A stretch of DNA of 64,000 nt from Apostichopus japonicus (Eukaryota; Echinodermata; Holothuroidea; Aspidochirotida; Stichopodidae). Of this stretch, positions 1-11,347 are shown piece by piece (within the stretch, counting starts at the first letter, position 1; every line of letters begins with the position of its first letter). A program made the position numbers and the translations under genes. The DNA lies in the NCBI RefSeq assembly GCF_037975245.1, contig NC_092570.1, positions 15,842,501-15,906,500 of the forward strand. Direction: 5' to 3'. The notes beneath the pieces were generated by a model, which saw only the letters and a program-made list of their open reading frames with translations, searched no databases and had not been told where the DNA came from.

Positions 1-293
1 TGGTTACTGTTGGGCTTAATAATATACTTGCTTAAGTCCTTTCTCAAAGTCTGAATTAAAAAAGTCCGAGTATAACACTGGATCATAAACAGTTTGAACT
101 ACTTTTTTTATTACTTTTGATTATCAAGGATATCGAACTAGAATCTTTAATGGAAAGAAACACTAGCTTAACCTTAAACAGTTTTCTTTATCTACAATTA
201 AAGTGCATACCTTGTCATAATATAAGCAAATGTCATACGTTAATACAATTGAGTACATTTAAAGTAGGAAAAAAAAACAACCAACCAAATTAC

Positions 294-560
294 CTGTCTA
301 TTACCAGCGTCTGTTACTAGTATGACTCGACCTTCGTTTGCAAGAGCCATTCCCATTGGTTCAAAGTCATTCGTCATGTTTAAATAGGTCATTTGTGTCT
401 TGTAGTTGCCGTTCATATCAAATACACGGATAGTATGGTTGCCTGTGTCCGCTACAAATATCTCGTTATTGCGATGAGAGATTGCGACCCCACAAGGCTC
501 CTGGAGAGTTACCGACGACTTTATACATTCTGGAAGCGATGGGTTTCCAAATGTGAGTAT
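294..560 (-). CDS. TRIM gene, NHL-repeat exon
   Basis: A 267-nt phase-0 exon of 89 codons, not obvious as an open frame because it lacks its own start. It is preceded by a pyrimidine-rich acceptor ending CTACTAG and followed by donor CAG then GTAATT. The product carries two NHL blades with the family signatures FVADTGNHTIRVFD and ILVTDAGNRQ, starting ILTFGNPS directly after the filamin domain. NHL beta-propellers in this family bind RNA or protein partners. More blades are expected to the left of position 1; I see no further exon in 1-293. Confidence 0.85.
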
Positions 561-2222
561 CTAGTAGATAACAGAAAAAGAACTGTTACAAAGCATTTAT
601 GAGAGCGCAATGTCTTAACGCAACGTTTTGCGTTAGAAATGCAAATTTTATCATCAATGCTACCCACTGTAGTCAAAATAACTTTACAATTGATCAACAG
701 CAGCCATACTTCAAGACTTTCTCAGCAATTTGAGCTTGAGAAAGTAATTTAAACAGGAATGACGTTATTATTATTACTTTTTAAATTGACGAACCTTTCG
801 TTGTAGCGGCATGACGTTCAATTCATACGGCTCGACGCTCATCTGTCTTCCGAATGCGGCGAGAACCAGTTTGTGTTTGCCGGCGATCCTCGGTCGGAAG
901 ACAATATCATATTGACCGTCCTTGCGATCTTGCACTTTAGCAATTCCAACTTCCCCTGATGGTGAGAAGACTTTGGCGGTTATTGGTATACCACCGCTGG
1001 TAGCGATATTTCCTTCGTTATCGGTGCTGTTCAGAGTGACGTTGGCAGTTTCGCCTACCACAAAGCTTGACTTAGCGGTGGTTATTGGTCTAAGATGTGG
1101 CGACGGTATTAACTTGTGCTGTTTGGTTGTCTTCTCAATAAAACCGAGCTGATCGACGCGTTCTATGCCTTTGCAGTTTCCAGAGATAAACTTAATCCGT
1201 CCATCATCATCAGTTTTTGGTCGAACTTGAGAAGCGACGTTCTCTTCCAGTTTATGGATTGTGTCCCGACTGACGTAAAGTAACGCCTCATCGTCACCTT
1301 CGTTCAATAGGTTTTGTGTCACGTTGCAAACGCTCGTCGTCTTGTCAAGAGTCTGTTGAAAATAGTCAATATCTTTCTCGAGGGTCTCCTTTCGACAAGT
1401 ATATTCTTGTTCCAGTTCTGCTTCAGCTTCTTCACCAAATGCCTCAATCAATTCCATCAACGCTCTTTTTCGCGCCTTTATCTGACTCAAAGCTGCCTCT
1501 CTGTTACCGTGGAGAAGGCGGTTGGTTTCCTTCAACATAGAAACGGTTTCTCGCAAACTATCGACTTTTTCTCGCGCACGGTCCGCTAGATCACTCAGTA
1601 TCTTCCGACTGGTTCGTCCAGCTTCGGTGAGTTGGATCAGTTCGTGTCCAGATCCTTCGTGATCCTTGGCTCTACACTTTTGACAGATTGGCACACCGCA
1701 TGACTCACAGTAAATCTCTATTTCCTGTCCTTCGTGGCTACCGCAAAATTTCGCTTCATCATCGGCATAAACGTTCTCAACGGATGTCAAATCCGACAGA
1801 TACTCATCAATACTTGTAATTTTGTGTTGCCGAGCCGTCCGAAGTCTTTTATGGGCTGCCGTGCATTCCATACACATAAACTCTGCGCAGTCGTAACAGT
1901 AATCACTTGCCTCGTTCTCACAACTGTCACAATTAGCTGCTGCAGACGACGCCGTCCTTTTACGGTTGATGAAGTCAATAATGTTGTTTACGAAGAAATT
2001 ATCTGGAAGCCCCGCCACGCCTTTCTGTGTTAAAGAATACTGATTGCGACAAAATGGACATGACAAAGTTCCGCCATTTTGTGTCACCCACAATTCTAAG
2101 CAACTTTGGCAAAACGTGTGTTGGCATGGTAACAGCTTTGGTTTTTGCAATCGATCGATGCAAAGTGCACACTGTAAGAATTGACGGTCTAGCTCATCGG
2201 CCTTGACGTAGTTGGCAGCCAT
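294..2222 (-). CDS. TRIM2/TRIM71-like protein (RING, two B-boxes, coiled coil, filamin, NHL), 3' end outside window
   Basis: Predicted RING E3 ubiquitin ligase. Seen exons are 795-2222 (476 codons) and 294-560 (89 codons), joined in phase 0; the gene runs off the left edge. Domains: C3HC4 RING at residues 18-58 (C18, C21, C33, H35, C38, C41, C55, C58), B-box 1 from C98, B-box 2 from C160/H163, coiled coil about 205-335, filamin/ABP280 domain about 376-470, then NHL repeats in the second exon. The open frame runs on past the filamin domain to a stop at 774, but a phase-0 donor (AAG then GTTCGT) at 795/794 and an acceptor (CTACTAG) at 561 link it directly to NHL coding sequence, so the apparent 482-residue protein is an artefact of reading into the intron. 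The start ATG has A at -3 and G at +4. Two B-boxes plus filamin plus NHL fits TRIM71/LIN-41 or the TRIM2/3 group expanded in marine invertebrates; orthology is not settled. Confidence 0.9.
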
Positions 2223-2236
2223 GTTAACAGATTTTC
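795..2236 (-). CDS. TRIM gene, first coding exon
   Basis: Holds 14 nt of 5' UTR (2223-2236) and codons 1-476. The acceptor before 2236 is a textbook tract of repeated CTT ending in TTTAG, which implies at least one upstream non-coding exon. The RING, both B-boxes, the coiled coil and the filamin domain all lie in this one exon, as is usual for filamin-type TRIM genes. The donor at 794-793 (AAG, then GTTCGT) is weaker than consensus but is the only phase-0 choice that reaches the NHL exon. Confidence 0.8.
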
Positions 2237-2390
2237 CTAAAGAAGAAGAAGAAGAAAAAAGATAAAATTATGAATATACGAAATAAATAGCAATATTATA
2301 ATACTTTCACATTCTTCTCGATATCATATTGGCTAATTGAGTGATATTATCATAACATGAAGACACGGGCTCATGTGGAACATGTACGTA

Positions 2391-2560
2391 ACCAGTGGCG
2401 TATCCAGGATGTTCGATGGAAAGAGATGGGAAGGGGAACGGACGCAGGCGATGGATGTCATCAACCATCTAGGGCAAGGGGTACTTACTTCGAAGGAGTG
2501 TCCCCTCTTTGAGAACCTTTTCTCCATATTAGGTGGATTTAAAAGTAAAAAGCTACTATA
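2391..2560 (+). mobile_element. Transposon-end-like sequence in the TRIM 5' intron
   Basis: Begins CAGTGGCGTATCCAGGATG, the same style of terminus as the hAT-like elements elsewhere in the window, followed by a G-rich stretch. A possible opposite end (TTGAACCACCACTG) lies near 2715-2728, but no target duplication is clear. Degraded or partial. Confidence 0.35.
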
Positions 2561-3668
2561 ATATTATGCATAGTTTTAAGTATCTTATGTAACACGATGT
2601 TTTCCTTTCTTAGAACAGAAAGTCATCGATTTAAAGAAAGAGCCCAAATGGCGGCCAATATTGAGCGGTGGATGGGTCGGTAGAGGTGGGGTCAGGGAGC
2701 AAGAATCCTTGAACCACCACTGTATACAAAGAGTTGACGATTTCGCTGTCGTCGTGACAAAATTTGATTGTACTTTTTATTATTACCTAATCCAACTCAA
2801 ACTTAATCTGTCAGAGTAAAGATAGGGAATACATCTGTCCTATATAAACATGTGACGTGTGTGTAAATCAAACACACTTTTGAAACCATTAGTAATTAAA
2901 AATTGTTAATACAGTTGCGATCGTCTGATCAAAAGTCGGTTGGCATCTTTCATATAGCAGCTATATGATAAACATCACTCAATAAGCCCAAACAGATGTT
3001 AAAGTCGCGAAGTTAGAAAAGGTAAATAATAGATTATGAACAACAGATGTCTGAGAAGACGATTAACGTTGTTTATACAAATGCACATTACATCATAGTT
3101 AGATCCGTCAAAATGACAACATCGCAACGACATCATCAATATTTAGCGGGAAAAGCTCTTCTACCATAGAAACAGACGAGTAGGATAATTCATACCACAC
3201 TGTCTGCGTCACCAGCTCTCACCTCAACGACGAGCACCCTGTGGCGAGAAAGAGAGGTCTCGTGGGGGTTCCGCGTGGAACATTCGAGAAACTCTCACAC
3301 TCGGAAGATAACCTTGCAACCGTTACATCAATTGGCATATACCCGATATTATGACTGTATATATACTATAAGTAGATATTTGTGATCAATGAGAAACGGT
3401 ATATGGAAACAACAGAAAATAATATATAATATGTGTAAAGTTTTGCTGTTTGCGTTTGGTCGGCAACTTTACCGAAAAATTGTAATTCAAAGTATAAGTT
3501 AAAGGTGATTTAACTATTATAAGGATTTCTCCGGGAGATTTTTTTTTGTCAACGAAGGAACGTGAACCTTATGAATAATAAATAACAATACAAACAAATC
3601 TCTTATATTATGATATTCCTTTTGTTTTGGAGTGCATACCACACGTGATTGTTTCATTACAAAGTACC

Positions 3669-3865
3669 AGTGGCGTACATAGAGTAGTTGGCACCCTGGG
3701 TGGATCCTTTCTCTTTTACCCTGTGCAGGGGATGTCGTCTTAACGGGAGTGGTCTAAGGGGTTTTCCCCCTCCCGTTTGAGAAATTTTTGGTGATGAGAA
3801 GTGTCTTAGATGCAAAATGGTGCTATCTTTGGCAAAGCTTTGAATTGAATATATGATCAATATGT
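3669..3865 (+). mobile_element. hAT-like MITE fragment
   Basis: Starts with CAGTGGCGTACATAG and contains a GGGGTTTTCCCCCTCC block followed by a 'gatgcaaaatggtg' stretch. The same order of blocks occurs inside the 1016-bp element at 61009-62024, so this is a diverged fragment of a related family. It lies in the TRIM 5' intron. No matching right end or target duplication was found. Confidence 0.4.
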
Positions 3866-4830
3866 GGCATGGCACCCACTGACTGGTCCCGGGGCGGACA
3901 GCCCCCGTCCCCAGCTTAGAAAGCCACTCCAGAGTACTCATATTCCTTCCACCACCCATCTTCAATAACACCCCCCAAGAAGCCCCATCCCTCAAAAAAA
4001 AAAAACAACGAGAGAGACTCGAGTAGAGAACGAAAACCATATAGTTGCTAGACAAATCTAAAGTTCTTGAACCTCAAGGAAAAGCTAACCTCCTCATATT
4101 TATATCTGACAAGATGAGTCACTAATTTCAATAAAAAGAAAATCATAATTGCTTCTTACTACATTTTCTACTGGTTTTATTTCTTTTAAAGTAATCACTA
4201 TAGTAATTAACATATGTTTTCTGTTTTAGTATGCCAGACGAAAAAGATAACAAGCTAAATTACATTAACATGAATTATTGAAATCAATTGATAAAAATTA
4301 AGTTAATATATGAGAATACGGTATCTTTACACATAAAATGTGTCTCGAGTAGAACTTCGATTGCTTGAAAAATATCAATTTAGTTTCTGATCATACTGTA
4401 CACCGCAGTAACGAAAGTGGTATTTGCTACGGTATGCCCCAAAGGTTCATTAACAAGAATTGATGGGTATCTTACTTTGTAAAATTACCCTCTTGCTGTA
4501 TAGACCAGCCCGTACCCATGCATATGGGGCACAGTGGGCCGTACCCTTCCTAGCAGACTACTGCAACCCCTCTTCCTCTAATCTCTGCCTTCCTCATGTG
4601 TACAAAAACTTCACATGTTACATGATACCAGACCCTCAACCTCCTTACCTTGTTGGTACCCCTCCTTAAACTCGACATGGAACCCTTCGAATTCAGAATC
4701 CCTTGACAAGGGGACCGTGTAAAAAAATAACAACGATGAATGATAAGAAAAGATTGAAATATCGAAAAGTAACATAACGCAATCGTAAAATATTACCCAG
4801 TAAACTCTTAATTCATCAATACATACTCAC

Positions 4831-4930
4831 CCAAGAAATGGCTCTTCAGATTCGTGAACTTTCCTCGCAACTGGTAACTGAGTGTTGTCCCACGAGTTTC
4901 CTGCTGCAGTTAGTGTACACTAGTTTGTGC
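4831..4930 (-). other. Possible non-coding 5' exon of the TRIM gene
   Basis: A strong donor (TTGG then GTGAGTATG) on the minus strand ends at 4831 and lies 2.6 kb upstream of the acceptor at 2237. No coding frame of note is attached, so this would be 5' UTR; the upstream limit is arbitrary. Inference only; an RNA read across 4831/2236 would settle it. Confidence 0.3.
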
Positions 4931-5816
4931 TGTTAGTACGCAAACATGCTATATATGTTTCATATAGGAAGCCTCTAGATGATAGGCTATATAGAATCTT
5001 CGTCATCTACTGTTTTAAGAACCACAGATAACAGCTTACCAGATACATGTCCCATAAACGTTCACTACACACACAAACCTCTCTTATCAAATCGTTCATA
5101 TTACACCACAAGAAACAAATATGACATACTGACACGTCAATTCTGATCTTGGCATCCAGTTATTCGTCGAAACACAGTTAACATGGTTCATAATAACACG
5201 CAACACTTTATTACTTGACGATGTGTTGAAACACCGGCGGAGATGAACGCAACGACTGTTTAGAAAAAAAGAAGATAGAATTAATGGCTGACGTTTCCGG
5301 AATGCCAAGAATGTCCTCTTTGCAAAGCTAACAGCTGTGTACTATAGTACGCAGAGGTATCGCAAAAAACACAAAGTGTACATCATAAGCGGGTTAATTT
5401 AATGTATTACTTTAAACTATGGACAGCTACATTTGATGAATCATGTACAGCTTCGTCTAAAATCTGTTAAGTGCTGTTAGAGATATTATATATGTAATAT
5501 GTATTGTGTGGACATTTGTACTTTAACGCAGTGTGACTGACTAACACAGAACTGTTCCCAAAATACAATTAAATGGATCTAGGCTTATCCGAAAAGAGAT
5601 GGGATGAGTGAAAATGGAAGATTCAGGGAAACTATACCAGTAAATAATACTTTCTTATTCGGGCATGTTCCCACCATTAAACGCCATCAGTTTTGGCTCC
5701 AAGTTTTAGCACGCCAAAATTGCATATATTTTCCAACAGTAGGCCTAACGTAATTGGAATCCCTGAAGAGCATAAAAAATAGACAATTATATAGACAGGC
5801 CTAACTTATACTGTGA

Positions 5817-5817
5817 T

Positions 5818-5855
<38 letters not shown>

Positions 5856-5952
5856 GTATATATATATATATATATTTATGTAAATTTATATATATATATA
5901 TATATAGATTTAAATATATATATATATATACAAACATACATACATACATATA
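5817..5952. repeat. TA/TATG microsatellite
   Basis: Alternating TA with interspersed TG and TTTA, then a CATA run at its right edge. Long open frames across it (tyrosine-isoleucine repeats) are meaningless. Confidence 0.95.
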
Positions 5953-8429
5953 AATCACAGAAGAATAAATATGCAACCTGACCTGAACTAAGTGGGCCAG
6001 TAATGGGACCATCTCCACAGGTAGCAATGTATCTGCGGTATTAATGGTATACGTCAACCATACTTACTCGCCTAGGCTGCTCACAGTATAGACTAAGATG
6101 GCATTTGTTTACTGCGGTATATACTGGCTAGGCCACAGACTTTATGTTTAAGCGTGGTTGCAGCTCCATAGTATATAATTATAGGATGGTGTTGCACATG
6201 GAGAAACCATGCTTTTTGAAATGGTGCATTGATTGCCTTCAGATCTAGCCCCACCCCCCTCCCATCTTCAATATTGACTCAAGTTCTTTTCATGTTCAAC
6301 TCCTGTGATTGGTACGCATTCTCATTGGCTATGAAACTAATTTTATTTGGAGCAACGGAAAATGGAGAAAAACTAGCTCCGATCATTGGGCGTTGGAAGT
6401 AACATGTTTAAAATTGGAATTTACATTAGGTTACATATTATTCATCAAAGTGGCGGAAATAATGTAGCAAGACAATTTGGGGTGGTGTGGGGAGGCTGTG
6501 TTGGGTAGGGGGAAATCACAAACACAAAAGAAATAAAAAATATGGATATTGGTCTAAATATTTGTACTGTCTTTTAATTAAGCATCATCAAAGTACAGAC
6601 ATAAATACTTTGTTTGTAAATAAGAAACCCATTCAACCATTTTTTTTGTTATTGGAACCTAAATGTTACCAAAATACAGACATATCGTGCCTGAACCACG
6701 GTGATACCATTTTCATCAATGGGTACGTTTAACAAACATACCACTTAAATACATCATGTTATCATGTTGTACGAGTATCTGTTGACCGTACACAGTACCG
6801 TCTTCAGTATGCTGTCATGGTTACCAGTAATACAATAGATTCAGATCATGTATGCCAAGGCAAGCTTGACAGCAACTGCAATAAATAAAGACAGAAAGAT
6901 CAGGTACATAAGCTAATGACCTGCTTAGGTTTGTGTCGATATCTTTCTGACATGAACCACCCACTCTATAAGCCTCTGTGGTTCAACAGTTTGTGGTACG
7001 ATACAGAAAAACCAAAACAGACTTAATCAAGATAGAAGCAAACACACATGAAACCATTGAACACATCTTTATAAATCACAAAGTGAGATGCATTATAAGT
7101 TGTCGATGTGACGGCTCAAGAACATAAATAGCTATAACTTGGTACAGAAACAGTCATGTCGCACATTAATGTGGCACATGCGGCTTACCCTAAAGGAGAA
7201 CAGTTGAAGCTTCTTGAATTAAGTGAGTAATCAACTTGCCTTCATTTAGTAACAGATTATGGTACTCAAGTACAAAAGTGACTTTCAATTTTTAGGTCTC
7301 CCATATTATAAAGGGTTAGCTTTAGTCAACCCACAGTGGTGTCACAGTTGTTATATACAGTACCTGTCCATCTTGGACAGGTATATCTACTATGTTAGTA
7401 TTAACTACACATAGGCCAAATATTTGTATCCATTTTGAAAAATATCTGATTTCTTTGTTTTATATTTAGTATTTAAGATAACCAATGATTTTTTAAATTG
7501 GCATGTTGATCTACATGTAAGGCCAGATGATATTTCTAAGCAATGCAACTGTTAACTGCATTGTGCCAGCGTACTACAAATCATTTTCAAGGACGGTGGC
7601 AGAAAAAACATTTAAGAAAACAAAAATTTATCTTGAAATGGCAAGTGATAGTATTGAGTAAAACCTAACATCAGCTTACAGGCATTTAACTCGCAATCAT
7701 TTAATGGTAACTCGATTCTGGTCAGACAAGTACGGATGAAATTGCACGAACATGATATGGTAAGTTAAATATGAGAGAGTGGGTAAGTAGAAAATACAAA
7801 ACTCAAAGCAAAACATCACTTAAGAGTATAATCCAGAGGAATTACACATTTATCGCAAATAACCCGAAAAATGGGAAACGATACTTCACCACATCATATA
7901 CCACAACAAATTACAGGTGAAGAGCAAATGACATTTGATAAAAAACTCAACATCCTTCCCCCCCCCCCCCCCCCCCCCACTGTCACATTTAAATGGTATT
8001 AACATGGCTGTAATGTCACAGCTTTATCTTGGGTCCAAATATCCAAACTAAGTGGACCACATTTAGTAGTTTAGCTTATCTATGATTTAACTATGAAAAA
8101 CCTCAGAACTATTCTGTTATGCCATGTGATGCAGCAGTGTGCGACAGTATTTCATAGAAGTGTTCTCCATAAAAAAATCTGACTATTGTGTATGGGAAGT
8201 TGAGTTTTAAATGACACCATGTAACAACAAAAAATACTACTTGAGCATTCAAAATAGAGTTCATGTATAAAAAACGAGTTAATAACCCTGTAAAATAAGA
8301 CTCTTATAAGAAAGAAACTGAAGTATTATTAAATGGAATGAGTAGATACTAAAACAAAAGAAGGGTATTAAAACATATATCAAACAAGGTTAAAAAAGTG
8401 AACAATGAATTTAAAACTAAGTACCTTTT

Positions 8430-8590
8430 AGGACCATTTGATGACAGGTACCTTGGCCTTCTCAAAGAAGCATTGCAGTCCAGAAGCCTAATGCCCCTTA
8501 AGTACTGACAAATTCTCTCCTCTTCGTGACAGATTCCATCAGTTTCCTTGCAGTATGGACAAGGGACACACTTTTGACACATCCCAATAT
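8430..8590 (-). other. Cysteine-rich open stretch, possible exon of unknown gene
   Basis: The minus strand reads CQKCVPCPYC followed by KETDGICHEEERIC, a spacing of paired cysteines that is unusual for random AT-rich DNA. It starts beside a TA microsatellite and could end at a donor-like AAAG/GTACTT near 8425. I do not recognise a domain, and no neighbouring exons or start were found. It could be chance or a fragment of an exon belonging to an undetected gene. Confidence 0.2.
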
Positions 8591-9699
8591 ATATATATAT
8601 ATATATATACTGTGACCTAGTATTAACAATCAGTAGCTGAATATAATGTACCTTACAATACCTATTAATGGCAATCCTCACATTAATTAAAATTAGAAAC
8701 CTTACCCTTTTAACTAATGAAATCAAAATGACTATTATAAAATAACAAAGTTCACATAGTTCCCTTTTGTTTGTTTTTCACAAAAAAAAAAGTTATACTG
8801 AAGTTTTTCAAAATGATTTATAAATTAAACTACTTATGACCTGAAAAGAATACACTAATTTAAAATTGATTAAGGATTAAATAAATTTGATATATTCCAT
8901 ATACAACAAAGTTATACTATTTTAATCATCATGATAAAAACATGATGAAAATGACATATGAACAATATTACAAAATAAAACATGGTTTCACATTGTGCTA
9001 TCCCAAAATTAGGTATTTGATTTTGCATCTGTGCTTCCAACATTTCAAATTGTTGCATATTCAAACTGCATAGACAGTCATTTGTAGATATTCAGGCTGT
9101 GAAGTTCAGGTTATTACTGGCTATATGCCAGGGGATTTTGCCCAAATGTTACCAGTTGGAAACAAAAAGACAGTCTTTGGCCAGTTGACATTAAGAACAT
9201 ACAAAATATGATATGTCAGATAACAATCATCTTTCCAAAAATCTGCCCTATTATAGATGTAACATAATAAGCTCTGTAGTATTGCTTATTATCAGCAAAT
9301 GTTATTGGATTCCTCTTATAACAGAAAACTGGGAGTGTGTTGTAGTTCAAGGAATTGCCAGTGGTAACTTTATATTAGCCAGTAGATTTTTGAAGCACTG
9401 GTACTTTGTTCAAAATGTAGCTTTAAACTGTGAAATTTTAGGTCTGATGATGTTCTGTAATTGGCTGGTAAATAATATTTTGACATTTTCAAATAATAAA
9501 CTTGTATGGGAGAATTGAATGAATCAATTTACATAATTGGCAAAAAGTAGAAGTAACCTATCATTCCCAATGAATATTCAACACTTCAATGATTGTCACA
9601 GCCAATTGGGAAAAGTTCCTAACGCTAATACCACTCGAAACTGTACTCTTGTATCATTCTTCAAAGCACTGATACTGACAGTATGAGCAGTTTCTAACC

Positions 9700-9765
9700 T
9701 TTATCTGATAGATCACAGTTGGTAGAGTGCTGGGCTAGTGACCGAGAGGTCATTGGTTTGCATTC
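9700..9765 (+). repeat. tRNA-derived SINE head (fragment)
   Basis: Contains an A-box-like stretch (GATCACAGTTGGTAGAG), then GCTGGGCTAGTGACCGAGAGGTCATTGGTTTG, with a B-box-like GGTTTGCATTCC. It resembles the copy at 31500. It does not fold as an intact tRNA. Confidence 0.4.
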
Positions 9766-9807
9766 CATTCTAGCTCTAAATTACTCTGCTATTTGTCCAT
9801 TCTTTAA

Positions 9808-10155
9808 AGGCATTGAAGACTCGCCCCAAACCGTGTGCCGCACTCTGAAAAAGTTAACTTTCAGTTGCTTACAAGTGAAGTTTTTTCTTGTTGCTACAAA
9901 ATGCAGACAGTAATGAAATGTGATACCTTGTTATCTTTATCTAGACCTGAGATTTCCATCGTTGCTATGTACACTGTGTTGTGGGTATTGACCGTAGCTG
10001 CATGTATAGACTGTACATTAGTGTCTAATTATACCGATGGTTGCAAACTGTGTGTGTATTTTCTGGGATCGATGGTGGTGTCTAACACTTCTGTTACACC
10101 TCATTCGAAACTAGGTCAGATTACAGGCATGAGACGTTTCTTTGTGCGCGAGTCT
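9808..10155 (+). mobile_element. TTAA-flanked MITE, copy 1
   Basis: Non-autonomous element of 348 bp, flanked by TTAA on both sides (9804-9807 and 10156-10159). The left end reads AGGCATTGAAGACTCGC; the right end keeps GCGCGAGTCT but has lost about 8 bp of the terminal inverted repeat compared with the other copies. TTAA target sites and AGG/CCT ends suggest a piggyBac-type origin (inference). Sequence is closely similar along its length to copies at 16062 and 22793. Confidence 0.8.
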
Positions 10156-11099
10156 TTAACTGATAGAAATGAAATATTCTTACTGCTGATACATTCAGTA
10201 TGAGTCATCTGATGTGCAACAGAACAGCAACAAATTAGTCCTAACTGGTTGAACCCCAAAATACATTTATTTGAAATACATTGGACTAGTGGATGGATGT
10301 TTCTTCAATTTTAACAAGTTTATTAAAAATAAGTTGAGATTTAATAGGCTTGCTGTAAGTACTGCCCAAGCCCTAACACACACATAATCCACATAAAATC
10401 GTCCAAACACAGGAAATTTCCGATACAGAATTCTGATTCAAGAAATCATCACCAATTGCCAAAGAAAACAACAGAAATTTAATATTATTATTATTATTAG
10501 GAATTATTGCCAAAATATTATTCTAATTATTTAATAGTAGTGCCTTTTTTATTCCAAATTGGTACATTAATTGGTCTTCTTTTCCTGCCTCACAGAATGT
10601 CAACATCTGATAGCGAAATCCTGCTCGGGTAAAATATCGCACAGACAAGTTTGCGATGAACTGCATATTTGACCCTTTGTGGAATTTGTCAATTGTCTTT
10701 TTGTCACATTAATCGTTAATTAAGAGTATTAAAGAAAGTGATCTCAGATTTTTTTTACTCACACATCCATCAGAAATAGATATTATCTTATCATCCTATG
10801 AACTCAGAAATATGTTATTGTAAGTTATTAGCTTACAACAAGGTGCGTGAAGACAGTAGCACATCAACGTATGCCTAATAGAGATAGAAAAAAGCGATTT
10901 ACAAAATACTGTAAATACCTTGTCCCTATAGTGTAACCTCTTGGTCTTGCTGTGGTGAGGTAGACTAGCATAGATCAACAGCTGCTCAGTGATATCTTCT
11001 TCAGCCTAGTCTTCATGATTTTTTTCTTCAACTAAAGAATTTTTAATCTTGATCACACACTATCAGTAAGATGAGCTATTGAGCTGACTTTTATACTGC

Positions 11100-11165
11100 G
11101 AGTCTCCCAAAGTGAGGGCGTCCTTCAATACTGCGGGTCTCCCAAGTGAGGGCGTCCTTCATGAA
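11100..11165. repeat. Tandem duplication of a 34-bp unit just after GPR180 stop
   Basis: Two adjacent units beginning 'actgcgagtctcccaaa' and 'actgcgggtctcccaag', each ending 'gagggcgtccttca'. They lie in the presumed GPR180 3' UTR. Confidence 0.8.
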
Positions 11166-11185
11166 TGAACCTACATCCTTTGACA

Positions 11186-11347
11186 TCATTTCTTACTTTT
11201 ATTGTCAAAGTTTTTGATGTCTAGTCTGAGTGGAAGGGAGGCTGACGACAATGCTGAGATCTCCCAGTAAAGACTTCGCGATAGAAATAACCGGTACAGC
11301 ATTACGACTGCTATAGATTGCGAGATGGTCACACCAAACACAACCGC
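11186..11347 (-). CDS. GPR180: GPR180 coding exon 8 (C-terminus)
   Basis: 162 nt including TGA stop. Encodes the last span and the strongly conserved tail LYRLFLSRSLYWEISALSS, then SLPLRLD and a short lysine-rich end. Acceptor TTCCTTTCAG. Confidence 0.92.
   Translation of the reverse strand, partial: AVVFGVTISQSIAVVMLYRLFLSRSLYWEISALSSASLPLRLDIKNFDNKSKK

Larger units (their letters stand above)
4931..11185. other. Intergenic region between TRIM and GPR180
   Basis: About 6 kb with no gene I can support. It contains a TA microsatellite (5817-5952), a C homopolymer (about 7959-7978), a cysteine-rich minus-strand open stretch (8430-8590), a SINE head (9700-9765) and a TTAA-flanked MITE (9808-10155). 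AATAAA signals on the minus strand at about 10550 and 10319 could end the GPR180 transcript. Confidence 0.5.
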
